Below are positions 22,331-32,404 of a stretch of DNA of 64,000 bases, piece by piece (positions within the stretch are counted from its first letter, which is position 1; each line of letters opens with the position of its first letter). Below the pieces are notes generated by a model. It ran no database searches, was not told the origin of the DNA, and was given only the letters and a program-made list of their open reading frames with translations. This stretch comes from Cordilura impudica (lineage: Eukaryota > Arthropoda > Insecta > Diptera > Scathophagidae), in the NCBI GenBank assembly GCA_963682025.1, contig OY821521.1, forward strand, positions 166,467,961-166,531,960. Direction: 5' to 3'. A program made the translations under genes and the position numbers.

Positions 22331-22973
22331 TTAAACTTTTGAAACGTTGAAAATCAAAATCATAAATTTAACTTGTAACTGCAACTTTACACTGATGCTA
22401 CTTTCATCGGTGTAAATGTATTGTAAAACTACTCTCCATAATTCAAATATAATTTACCCCATGTTTTATATAATTTATAACAAAAATTTAATTTTAAATG
22501 AAAATACATACAACATTTAATCTCCCATGGCTTTAATTTTAACACGTACTAAAAAGAAAAAAAAACAGAAATGACACAATTTTGTTTTGGACTTTATAAT
22601 GACAGTCGACCATGTTATAAAACATTTAGATGGTAATAAACAAAATCATAAAAATAGCTACGACAAATTAGGTGTAAAATTAATTTTAAATACAATTCAA
22701 ACTCTGCGTGAGTGCAAAACTTAATTAAAATTTAAGTTTTATTTTGGCAGACACCAAACAACAGTAACAGTAATTAATTGCATACATATTTCGTTTTCTA
22801 AAATTTAAAAAAAAATTGTAATATGAGAATAACTGTTTAAAAAAATGTCTATATAAAAAAAGAGTATAAATAAGAGTTTGAAATATTAGTTGAAATTTTA
22901 GTTTAAAGTTAAGTTTGATGCCGAAAACTTCAATATCCCCACATTGAGTGACACGAACGACACCAAATTCATA
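22331..22973. other. AT-rich DNA without recognised feature
   Basis: Nothing recognised. Confidence 0.5.
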
Positions 22974-23300
22974 TCTATAATATTAATAGGTAAGGTAGTT
23001 CCTTCAGATACCTTTTAAACTTTTATTATATTATATTGACAAAAATATACCATTTGAAAGGTATTTCTTTGCAGATGTACACCATATTTACAGATTTGCA
23101 CCATCTGGTACTTTTTTTTGAGTAAAATTCATTTAAAGTTGCTACTAACATATACACAAAACTATACAATACCGTGTGTGTGTGTGTTTATTAACTTCGT
23201 GTTGAATTGTGATTTGGCTAAAATTGATAAGCATACCTTTAGGCTCTTAAAAAATTTTGTATTAATATCTTCTGTGTGTAACTAATACTTGTAATGAAAT

Positions 23301-23514
23301 TATGAAGTATCGAAGCTGGTTACTTTGCTTAAAAAAGGAAAATCGATACGTTTAAGTTCACGGTCAATTCAACAGTGTCGTTTTACTTTATTTGTTCTTC
23401 TTCTTATTTTCTAAGTACATACATTCAGTGATTTGTAATAGATTAGTGATTGCAATAAGTAAGGGTATGTTCAGGTTGATTAGTATTTACATATTACAGC
23501 TTTAATATACTACA
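23301..23514 (-). repeat. 3' LTR
   Basis: On the minus strand it reads TGTAGTATATTAAAGC ... GATACTTCATA. It is identical to the other LTR except for 16 extra bases near 23,329-23,344. Confidence 0.9.
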
Positions 23515-23527
23515 ATACCCCCTACCT
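23515..23527 (-). promoter_or_regulatory. Likely polypurine tract
   Basis: AGGTAGGGGGTAT on the minus strand directly precedes the 3' LTR, the expected place for the plus-strand primer. Confidence 0.6.
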
Positions 23528-23599
23528 AATGCATTCGCCGATCTAGTTCTTATTTCTAGGTCTTAGATTATATTTTACAGAGTGGGCTACTGATTCCTG

Positions 23600-24168
23600 T
23601 TATATAGTTACATTTTGTTGTTCATTAATGGTGTTACCATTTATTTTGTCTTTATTATTTTCAATATCGTCAGTGGATTCTAATTTTTTCAAAGGATCAG
23701 TTAACACACTTGAAGTTACAAAATTATTTTTTCTCTTAGCAGCTAATATTATTTGATTTGCGTGTCTTTTCCAAACACAGCCATTAACATTTTTTACAAT
23801 ATATAATTGTTTACCAATCTGTTTTAATATTTTGGCGTAAATACATGAAACTTTTCCGGCCTTAGAATAATCTTTCACCATAACATTATCTTTCATAGTA
23901 AATATACTTTTGTTTGAACCTTTATAATACTTTTCTTGCTCGGACTGTTTCTTTTTTACATGACTTTTAATTACTGCTTTGTTTTGACATTTAATCTTTC
24001 GTTTATCATTTAGTAAATCTAGCCTACATCTTAATTTACGTTTATTAAACATTAAGTAAGCAGGTGACACGTTTGTTGTGGCATGAATCGTATTACGATA
24101 ATCAAGTAAAAATCTGTTTAAAACGTTGTTAAATTCTGATAATGGTGCATTATATAAATTTTTTTTTT
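23600..24168 (-). pseudogene. Integrase C-terminal tail, frameshifted
   Basis: After the A-run, another frame reads PLSEFNNVLNRFLLDYRNTI (about 24,145-24,086), then VSPAYLMFNKRKLRCRLDLL (about 24,070-24,011), a typical gypsy integrase C-terminal region. A basic stretch and a final Asn/Lys-rich tail follow to the stop near 23,600. Confidence 0.8.
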
Positions 24169-25644
24169 TTATGCTATTTTAAGGGTTTTTACAGAGTTTT
24201 CCGCTTGTCCATTTGTGACGGGGTGTCCCACCGCTGACGTTATGTGTTTAATGCCATTCAACTCGGCAAACAATTTAAACTCCTTTGAAACAAACGCAGT
24301 GCCATTATCAGATACAATTATTTTTGGTATGCCATAACGGGCAAACATTTCTCGCAAAATGGACACTACAGCTCGACTTGTCGTATCAGTACCCATGTCT
24401 ATACATTCTACCCATTTACTGGTGCTATCAACAATTATCAGACACCATCTTTTCAAAAAAGGACCAAAAAAATCTATATGAATTCGTGACCAAACTGCAT
24501 CTGACCTTTCCCACGAAATGAGCTCTTGCTTCGGGGGATTTGGCCGAGTATGTAAACACGAATTACAACTTTTTACGACATCTTCCAAATCCTTGCTTTG
24601 ATTTGGCCACCAACAACATTCTCTGCTCATGGATTTCATCTTTACTATGCCCAAATGAGAAACATGCAAAAAATTAACTGTTGCTGCCTGCAAACTTTTA
24701 GGAACAATTATTCTGTACCCCCAAAATAAACAACCGTTCTCTTCGGACAGTTCTAATTTTCTTCGGAAATAAGGCATCAGTTCTGCATCCACACATGCTT
24801 TCGGCCAACCATCAAGTATAAATTTTTTTACTTTTTGCAATAAATCATTTTTCTCCGTCTCAGCCCTAATGGCCTCAAAGTTTAAAATTTTATTCTTTTC
24901 CATGCATTTCTCGACATAGTTTAGGTGAACATGTGAAACCTCTTCTGATTTCGTATCTTGCATTTTGGAATTGTTTGGATGTCGGGAAAGGTAATCTGCT
25001 ACATTATCCTTTGAACTAATGCTTTCAACATCAAACTGATAACCAGTCAACGTTAACGCAATACGTTGAACTCGGTTTGATGTCATTGCCGGAATGCCTT
25101 TCTTAGGGCCAAAAATATACTTTAGTGGTTTATTATCTGTCACTAAAATAAATTTTCGTCCAAATAGGTATTGGTGAAACTTTGTTACCCCAAACAGAAT
25201 AGCCACTGCTTCCCGATCAAGTTGAGCATATTTACGCTCAGTCTCACTTAGGGATCTTGACGCAAACTCAATGGGCCGTTCTATTCCCTTTTCATCTATT
25301 TGGAATAACACAGCTCCTACCCCTATGGGACTGCCATCTACCGTTAATTTTGTTTTAAAATTTGGATTAAAATGTGTTAAACAAATGTTTTTTGCTAATA
25401 TTTGCTTCATTTGGTTCCACGCTTTGGAACAATCTTTAGACCAAACAAATTGTTCATCCACATTTAACAACTTATATAAAGGGCCAAGTACTGTGGATGT
25501 TTCCGGTAAAAATCTTCTATAAAAATTTATCATCCCCAACAGTGATTGTAATTCCTTAATATTCGTTGGTTGCTTTAAATCATTTATTTCTTTAACCTTT
25601 TCGGGGTCCATATGTAACCCATTTTTATCTATGACATGTCCCAA
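24169..25644 (-). CDS. pol: pol fragment: RT end, RNase H, integrase
   Basis: A 491-codon frame continuing the RT of the upstream frame after one stop codon. RT thumb/connection: GHVIDKNGLHMDPEKV...LLGMINFYRRF. RNase H: LTVDGSPIGVGAVLF, the REAVAILFGV Glu helix and VTDNKPL. Integrase: zinc finger HVSHLGIVK...CNSC, then catalytic D (HIDFFGPF), D (VSDNGTAF) and E (NGQAEN), all three present. The frame breaks inside an A-run at about 24,162-24,172, and the integrase tail continues in another frame. Confidence 0.9.
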   Translation of the reverse strand: MGHVIDKNGLHMDPEKVKEINDLKQPTNIKELQSLLGMINFYRRFLPETSTVLGPLYKLLNVDEQFVWSKDCSKAWNQMKQILAKNICLTHFNPNFKTKLTVDGSPIGVGAVLFQIDEKGIERPIEFASRSLSETERKYAQLDREAVAILFGVTKFHQYLFGRKFILVTDNKPLKYIFGPKKGIPAMTSNRVQRIALTLTGYQFDVESISSKDNVADYLSRHPNNSKMQDTKSEEVSHVHLNYVEKCMEKNKILNFEAIRAETEKNDLLQKVKKFILDGWPKACVDAELMPYFRRKLELSEENGCLFWGYRIIVPKSLQAATVNFLHVSHLGIVKMKSMSRECCWWPNQSKDLEDVVKSCNSCLHTRPNPPKQELISWERSDAVWSRIHIDFFGPFLKRWCLIIVDSTSKWVECIDMGTDTTSRAVVSILREMFARYGIPKIIVSDNGTAFVSKEFKLFAELNGIKHITSAVGHPVTNGQAENSVKTLKIA

Positions 25645-26826
25645 TTATTTTATTTTTTTACACAAAAATTCGCATTTCGTTTTTGATAATTTGAAACCAG
25701 CATTGTACAAGACGGAAAAAACCTTTTCAACCGTTTCCAAATGCGATTTCCTATCAGGCCCTGTGATCAAAATGTCATCAAGGTGATGGATTATCGCACC
25801 ATTATAAGCTTTTAACAACGTTGCCTCCTCACGCAACTTATAATTACCGAAAAAGCTTTTATAAGTGTGTTCTGAGATCACATTATTTTCAGATCCTGTA
25901 TCTAATTCCATATTAAATGGCCTTTCATTTATAAAAACTTTCACGGTAATTGGCTCATCTTGTACACTATTAATTGCAAATAAACTAACCTCACTATTGT
26001 CACAATAGTTAATTTGTTGCACTTTACACATTTTCTTAAGGTGCCCTCGCTGCTTACACTTATTACATTTATAATTTTTGAACTTACAGTTATCTGTTTT
26101 GTGATTTGTATAACCACAAACCTTACATGGCTGCTGCTGCTGTTGCTGCTCGTTCCCCTTTTGCTGCCTAGGCTGGCTGCTCGGCTTCCGCTCTGCCCGT
26201 GCTCGGCTGCCATGTTGTTTTTTGTGTATGTAATTTAAAGGTTCGTCCTTAACCTCACATTCCGCATGCTGTTGTTGAATGTACGCTGCCATGTTTGCTA
26301 TTTCCACCACCCGTTGAAACGTGATCGCATTTGCTTCTAAGAATATTTTATCCCGGCTTGGGCCTTTTTCCAGCCCCATAACAAACTTGTCCCTCATGGC
26401 CACCTCTAAATGTTGCCCAAAATCGCAACTAGTTGCCAGCGACCTCACTCGCACTGCCCAATCGTTTATGGATTCTGTAGGTGACTTTGCTACCATATAG
26501 AACTTATGACGCTCTGCAAAAACTGACACTGGTGGCTTGAAATGCGTCTTCAAAGCTCCTATACACGCTGCCAACGTAGTTTCCGTTGCATCAATCTGCA
26601 CTGGACTTAATAAATTTTCCAAAAGCATGTATGCACTTTGCGACAATGACGTCAGCATTATGGCTTTTTTCCTAATGCTATCTGTTACGCCATTTGCAAT
26701 AAAAAACTGGTGTAATTGTTTTTCAAACACTGACCACAGACCTCTTTCTGGGTCAAAAAACGGCACATTTAGTTGTGCGCCCCAGTTTGCTTCCCGTGCT
26801 ACATTGTTTCGTGCTTCAAGCGGCAT
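25645..26826 (-). CDS. gag: gag with zinc knuckles, fused in frame to protease start and RT fragment
   Basis: A 393-codon frame. Residues 1 to about 200 form the capsid-like part (FFDPERGLWSVFEKQLHQFF; later AVRVRSLATSCDFG). A Gln-rich linker with poly-Q follows, then two CX2CX4HX4C knuckles (CKVCGYTNHKTDNC and CNKCKQRGHLKKMC). The protease active site follows as MELDTGSENNVIS. At ...LLKAYNG the sequence jumps to IIHHLDDILITG, the RT active-site strand (normally YxDD, here HLDD). The rest of the protease and the first half of RT are thus deleted without changing frame. The frame ends in TAA at 25,642-25,644, where RT would continue into LGHVI. Confidence 0.85.
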   Translation of the reverse strand: MPLEARNNVAREANWGAQLNVPFFDPERGLWSVFEKQLHQFFIANGVTDSIRKKAIMLTSLSQSAYMLLENLLSPVQIDATETTLAACIGALKTHFKPPVSVFAERHKFYMVAKSPTESINDWAVRVRSLATSCDFGQHLEVAMRDKFVMGLEKGPSRDKIFLEANAITFQRVVEIANMAAYIQQQHAECEVKDEPLNYIHKKQHGSRARAERKPSSQPRQQKGNEQQQQQQPCKVCGYTNHKTDNCKFKNYKCNKCKQRGHLKKMCKVQQINYCDNSEVSLFAINSVQDEPITVKVFINERPFNMELDTGSENNVISEHTYKSFFGNYKLREEATLLKAYNGAIIHHLDDILITGPDRKSHLETVEKVFSVLYNAGFKLSKTKCEFLCKKIK

Positions 26827-26883
26827 TTTTTTAATTTCTTTTTAATTTCAATATTTTGTCTCGCTTGTGAGCTCTTTTTTCTT

Positions 26884-26895
26884 CCTCGTCGCCAA
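26884..26895 (-). promoter_or_regulatory. Likely primer-binding site
   Basis: TTGGCGACGAGG directly follows the 5' LTR on the minus strand, where a tRNA primer anneals. TGGCGAC is typical of the start of insect PBS sequences. The tRNA species is not assigned. Confidence 0.5.
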
Positions 26896-27093
26896 TATGA
26901 AGTATCGAAGCTGGTTACTTTTCGATACGTTTAAGTTCACGGTCAATTCAACAGTGTCGTTTTACTTTATTTGTTCTTCTTCTTATTTTCTAAGTACATA
27001 CATTCAGTGATTTGTAATAGATTAGTGATTGCAATAAGTAAGGGTATGTTCAGGTTGATTAGTATTTACATATTACAGCTTTAATATACTACA
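26896..27093 (-). repeat. 5' LTR
   Basis: 198 bp; apart from one 16-base indel I find no difference from the 3' LTR. The exact edge is ambiguous by two bases: TG...CA would end at CTTCA, but the GAAAT duplication fits an end at CTTCATA. Confidence 0.9.
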
Positions 27094-27147
27094 GAAATTT
27101 AATGAATTTAAAATTTTTCTCGAATTTCAAAGCCTGGGCTCCGCTAG

Positions 27148-27458
27148 TAACTAATAATGGCTTAAAACAGAGAATAATTTAGGATTTTGGGATGGTCTGA
27201 CACCTGGGCGGCTGGAAAAATACTCCACAAAATATGAGTATGCATAGCGTTTGATAGCATTATATCACCGCTTTCAAGAAAGAAATCGCTAAGAGAATTA
27301 TCAAGATATGGCGATTTGAGCGATTTTTTCACGCTGAATTAATATTATTTTTGTTTTTTTAATTTTTTTTTCAAATTTTTTTTTTTTCGTTAACAAAAAA
27401 GAAACAAAAACGGAAATAATTGTTGGAGCGCTCGAAAAACGGCCATTTCATTTTTTTT
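27148..27458. other. No recognised feature
   Basis: AT-rich DNA with T and A runs at 27,340-27,400. Confidence 0.45.
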
Positions 27459-27953
27459 AAACTCTTTCTTTTTACTCATACTCTCTGTCTCTTTGTCTGT
27501 CTGTCTGCCACGGGTGGACCCCATTCCCCCTTATCCAATTGATTTGAAACTTGGCACATAGTCTTGTCGTGACTGCAGATTAATTTTGGGGTAGCCACGC
27601 ACAGTCACGCGTGGTCACGCACAGTCACGGAGTGATCTAAATGTCATTTCCCCTCATCCGATCGATCTCAAACTTGGTCCGTACTCTTGCATGGACATGG
27701 AGTGATCTAAATGTTATTTCCCTTCATACGATCGATCTGAGACTTGGTCCATACACTTGCTGTGAAAAAAAGATTACCTTTGACTTAGTCACGCATGGTC
27801 ACGCACAGGCACAGAGAGATTAAAACCCCACTTCCCCTCATCCGATGGATCTGAAACTTTGTCCATAGATTTGTTGTGGCCAAAGATTAATTTTAAGATA
27901 GTCACACACAGTCACGGAGATATTCAAAACTCATATGCATAAGGAAAGAGTTT
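27459..27953 (-). repeat. GTGACTGTGC satellite element, inverted shorter copy
   Basis: Same element as 17278-18468 in reverse. It begins AAACTCTTTCTTTTTACTC and ends CATAAGGAAAGAGTTT. About four units with GATCGATCTGAAACTTGG-type blocks lie inside. The right flank (ATGGGTTAGATTATTTTTGT) matches the left flank of the first copy, so a shared piece of host element travels with it. Confidence 0.82.
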
Positions 27954-28055
27954 TAATAAAAACTTTGTTTTTATGGGTTAGATTATTTTTGTATTTTGTT
28001 TTATTTTTTTTTTTTTTTTTTTGTATATTGTTTTTTTTTTTTGCATTTAGATTTT

Positions 28056-28700
28056 ATACCCTCCACCCCAGTGTGAATAAGTTTGTCATTCCATTTGTAA
28101 TAATCAGAAAAAAAATTTTGGACCCCATAAAATATATATATTTGTCATCCTTATAACAAGCGTAGTTGATATAGCGATGTCCGTCTGTCCGTCTGTGGAA
28201 AGCACGATGACGGCTTCAATCGGGCAGCTAGGATGCCTTCCCATTTTTTGTCTGACTATTCACATTAATAATAAATGACCTCAGACAAATTTTCAAAGAT
28301 GTCTCTGATATACTACTCGAGATATACGATGTTAAATAATTGCTGTGTATGGGTGGTGTCACGCCAAATTATTCGATTCCGCCCATTTTTGGCATGGCTA
28401 CTAACATTAATAATAGGTGACCTAACACAAATTTGCAGAGCTCTTCCTGTCATAGTGTTCCATATATATGATATTAGAAATTCACTTCATATGGGAGGTG
28501 GCACGCCCACTAAAAATATCATAAATCATTTACGGACTACAATTCCTTCCATTTCAACAGACAAACGGACGGACGGACAGACGGGCATCGCTATATTCAG
28601 TTGAGATGTTATGAGGATCAAGAATATATAATTTTTTGATGCGTTACAAATAGATTGACACACAGATATATACCCTATGCGCAGTAGTATGGAGAGAATA
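28056..28700. mobile_element. Inverted-repeat element with TATACCCT ends and GTCCGTCTG runs
   Basis: Left end TATACCCTCCACCCCAGTGT ... GTTGATATAGCGATGTCCGT. The right end, read in reverse (about 28,700-28,560), repeats the theme: AGGGTATATATCTG ... TGAATATAGCGATGCCCGTC. These are inverted arms of about 130 bp. The middle holds two CACGCCCACT-type units. Non-coding. A related left end lies at 50878-51015. Confidence 0.65.
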
Positions 28701-29109
28701 AAAAATGAGTTTGTAAAACATAATTCGTTTTATTTGTTTTCATAAAATCAGAAAATCACTTTCGAAAAATGGCGGCCTACTTAAAATCTAACTGCGGTAG
28801 AAATAATTTGTTTAAGGGGAATTTTGGTTGGCCTTATAAATAAAATTTTTTTACTTTCCACCTTCAAACCTCAATAATAAGAGGAAAATTATATCCATTA
28901 GATAGTTCATCGAAATACCTTTTATTTGAAACCGATCTTCCTTTTGATAATTTAGGAGGAATATTAAAAGGTAAAGAAACTAAAAGAAAGTAATTTTCAA
29001 CTAAAATTTTCAAATTTCATGATCGGTTTCAAATGAAGGGTAATTCGATCATGAATTTATACTTTTATGTCATTACTATCACTTTTAAATCTTTACGAGT
29101 ATGATATTA
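28701..29109. other. Unique DNA with a local inverted repeat
   Basis: TCGAAATACCTTTTATTTGA...(28,910-28,937) pairs imperfectly with 29,021-29,048 across about 80 bases. The right arm passes into the 29 bp satellite. Confidence 0.5.
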
Positions 29110-31775
29110 TTATTTGAAGTTCCAAGATTTTAATCTTGATAAAGTACGGTGATAAAGTATCATGATCATGATTTTCTACTTTTAAATACACGACCATGAT
29201 TTTATTTTTTTAAGTACGACGTTAATGATATTATTCTTTCAAGTATCACGACCATGACTTTATTCTTTTCAGTACCTCGATCATGACTTTATTCTGTTAA
29301 GTACCACGATCATAACTTTATTCTTTTCAGTACCCACGATCATGACTTTAAAGAGCATGTAGTTATTCTTTGAAGATCACGACCAAGACTTTATTCCTTT
29401 AAGTACCACGTTAATGAATTGAATCTTTCAAATATCACGACCATGACTTTATTCTTTTCAGTACCTCGATCATGACTTTATTCTGTTAAGTACCACGATC
29501 ATGACTTTATTATTTTAATTTCCACGGTCATGTCTTTATCCCTTTAAGTACCACGTTAATGATTTTACTCTTTCAAGTATCACGACCATGACTTTATTCT
29601 TTTCAGCAAGGTTCAGAAAATACACACATGAAACACACAATGTTCTGTTCAAAAGCAGCCAACACATATCTTTATTTTCATATCAATTATGTGCGTTTCT
29701 AAATTTTCTACGGTGCCCAACACAATCATGACTGTGTTCGTTTTAATATTTCGTTATTTACACGAACATTTTTGTATCACGTACTTTTTGTTTCAATCAC
29801 ACATAAACCACACATTTTTGAGTGTTGCTTTATTTGAAGTTCATGTTCTGGTACGTGTACTGAAAAAAAAACAGAACATGTACAATAAACAGGTTCGAGT
29901 TCAGTTATATATTAAGTCGTGTTGTGGCTCGTGTAGTAAGAAAAAACAGAACATGTACAATAAACAGGTTCGAGTTCAGTTATATTTTAAACACGACTTA
30001 AAATATAACTGAACTCGAACCTGTTTATTGTACATGTTCTGTTTTTTCTTAAACATGACTTAAAATATAACTGAACTCGAACCTGTTTATTGTACATGTT
30101 CTGTTTTTTCTTAAACATGACTTAAAATATAACTGAACTCGAACCTGTTTATTGTACATGTTCTGTTTTTTTTTTTCAGTACACGTACCAGAACATGAAC
30201 TTCAAATAAAGCAACACTCAAAAATGTGTGGTTTATGTGTGATTGAAACAAAAAGTACGTGATACAAAAATGTTCGTGTAAATAACGAAATATTGAAACG
30301 AACACAGTCATGATTGTGTTGGGCACCGAAGAAAATTTAAAAATAAACATAATTGAAATGAAAATAAAAATATGTGTGTGTTGGTCTAAGTTATGTTTGT
30401 TTACATATATGTACGATTTTTTTATTCAGTGTGTGTTTTTTTCTGAACTCTGCTTTTCAGTACCTCGATCATGACATTATTCTGTTAAGAACCACGATCA
30501 TGACTTTATTCTCTTTAGTACCATGATCATGACTTTATTCTTTTAATTTCCACGATCATGTAGTTATTCTTTGAAATATCACGACCATGACTTTATTCTT
30601 TTCAGTACCTCTATCATGACTTTATTCTGTTAAGTATCACGATCATGACTTTATTCTCTTAAGTACCACGATCACGACCTTATTCTTTTAATTTCCACGA
30701 TCATGTAGTTATTCTTTGAAGTATCACGACCATGACTTTATTCTTTTCAGTACCTCCCTCGATCTTGACTTTATTCCGTTAAGTACCACGATCATGACTT
30801 TATTCTTTTAAGTACCACGATCATGTCTTTATCCTTTCAAGTACCACGTTAATGATTTTATTCTTTCAATTATCACGACCATGACTTTATTATTTTCGGT
30901 ACCTCGATCATGACTTTATTCTATTAAGTACCACGATCATGACTTTATTCTGTTAAGTACCACCATCATGTCTTTATTCTTTTAATTTTCACGATCATGT
31001 AGTTATTCTTTGAAGTATCACGACCGTGACTTTATTCTTTTCAGTACCTCGATCATGACTTTATTCTGTTAAGTATCACGATCATGACTTTATTCTCTTA
31101 AGTACCACGATCATGACTTTATTCTTTTAATTTCTACGATCATGTAGTTATTCTTTGAAGTATCACGACCATGACTTTATTCTTTTCAGTACATCCCTCG
31201 ATCATGACTTTATTCCGTTAAGTACCACGATCATAACTTTATTCTTTTAAGTACCACGATCATGTCTTTATCCTTTCAAGTACCACGTTAATGATTTTAT
31301 TCTTTCAAGTATCACGACCATGACTTTATTATTTTCAGTACCTCGATCATGACTTTATTCTATTAAGTACCACGATCATGACTTTATTCTGTTAAGTACC
31401 ACCATCATGTCTTTATTCTTTTAATTTTCACGATCATGTAGTTATTCTTTGAAATATCACGACCATGACTTTATCCTTTTAAGTACCAAGTTCATGACTA
31501 TTATTTTAAGTACCACAATCATTTTTTTTTTTTAAAGCATCACGACCATGACTTTATTCTTTTAGATTCCACGTTCATGTATTTTTCATTTGAAATATCA
31601 CGATCATAGCTTTATTCTTTTAAGACCACAACCAAGACTTTATTCGAACACGAACAACGACCATGACTTTATTCTTTTAGGTTCCACGATCATGTACCTG
31701 TCATTTGAAGTATCACGACCATGACTTTATTCTTTTAAGCACCACGACCATGACTTTAAGTATCAGGGTATAAAA
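29110..31775. repeat. 29 bp GATCATGACTTTATTC satellite
   Basis: Unit close to TACCACGATCATGACTTTAT + TCTTTTAAG. The left part runs from 29,110 to 29,606 and the right part from 30,453 to about 31,775. Variants include GTAGTTATTCTTTGAAGTAT and CCTCGATCATG. A TCCCTCGAT marker recurs at 30,755 and 31,194, giving a higher-order period of 439 bp (about 15 units). Confidence 0.9.
29607..30452. mobile_element. Palindromic hAT-type MITE inside the satellite
   Basis: 846 bp. Ends CAAGGTTCAGAAAA and, in reverse, CAGAGTTCAGAAAA. The eight-base CTTTTCAG flanks both sides (29,599-29,606 and 30,453-30,460). An 8 bp duplication and CA(A/G)(G/A)G ends fit hAT. The two halves are inverted copies over almost their full length. 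A unit of about 70 bp (ACAGAACATGTACAATAAAC) is repeated twice on the left side and three times in reverse on the right. The matching frames at 29689-30012 and 30111-30350 are the same sequence read from each arm, not genes. Confidence 0.85.
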
Positions 31776-31904
31776 ATACAAAAAATGTAAACAATAAAAT
31801 TGAAAATTTTCTTCGTCGACATTGTCTGTTCTTGTTTTGAGTTTCTTGTTATTATCCGCAACGGAAAATTGGCTCTCACCGGCCAGTTTGTGCTTATACT
31901 CTTA
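31776..31904. other. Short unique segment
   Basis: Nothing recognised. Confidence 0.4.
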
Positions 31905-32404
31905 AGCTGCGTTCACACTACGTGTTTTGCTCGTGTTTTTCTTATTTTTTTAGCACGTGTAATTTGTGCACATAGTGTGAACCCTTTCAAACATTGTTTA
32001 TGTACAACACATTTTGCAAGACATATGTAAAATTTTCAATTAGAGCAGGTTCTTATTTGGCAAGATAAACATATGAAAATACAACACTGCTTGTGGCGAA
32101 AGAAAAACAGAGTAAATTATAAAGATTAATATTGAGAGAAAAATCAATTGTTTAATATTAATTAACAATTAAAAAATATATAAAATATATATCTTTATTT
32201 TTAACAATAATTTTTTGTAAATTCACAAATTAAATCAGCTGTTGTTTACATTTAGAGGTTATGTCATACGGAAATACATATGTACGTTTGAACGCAAAAA
32301 TTTGAATTGTATGTAAAACGGCAATTTTGACACACACACGGAATTACGTATGGATCGTAAAACTGAATTTACACATGGAAAATACACATAGTGTAAACAC
32401 ACCT
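31905..32404. mobile_element. 500 bp MITE with TTA duplication (Harbinger-like)
   Basis: Inverted ends AGCTGCGTTCACACTACGTG and AGGTGTGTTTACACTATGTG. TTA lies on both sides (31,902-31,904; 32,405-32,407). TTA duplications with GTTCACACT-type ends suggest PIF/Harbinger, but no transposase is present to confirm it. Confidence 0.55.

Larger units (their letters stand above)
23301..27093 (-). mobile_element. Defective Ty3/gypsy-type LTR retrotransposon
   Basis: 3,793 bp in reverse orientation. Direct LTRs lie at 23,301-23,514 and 26,896-27,093, and the 5 bp GAAAT flanks both ends (23,296-23,300 and 27,094-27,098). On the minus strand the order is LTR, TTGGCGACGAGG (likely primer site), gag with two zinc knuckles, protease start, RT end, RNase H, integrase, GGTAGGGGGTAT (purine tract), LTR. 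That PR-RT-RH-IN order is Ty3/gypsy. There is no env frame. The element is disabled by a large internal deletion, a stop codon and a frameshift. Confidence 0.92.
22974..27147 (+). mobile_element. Helitron-like element split by an LTR retrotransposon, copy 3
   Basis: Starts A|TC TATAATATTAATAGG at 22,974 and runs to 23,300. It resumes at 27,099 with a CTCGAATTTCAAAGCCTGGG hairpin region and ends CCGCTAG|T at 27,147. The 3.8 kb between is the LTR element. The Helitron part is the most diverged of the copies, so it is older than the retrotransposon. Confidence 0.72.

Noticed and set aside
25941..26845. Plus- and minus-strand frames overlapping gag
   Set aside because: They are shadow frames of the gag coding sequence, created by its Gln-rich and zinc-knuckle codons.
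29689..30350. Two similar 79-107 residue frames in opposite orientation
   Set aside because: They are the same sequence read from the two inverted arms of the hAT-type MITE.
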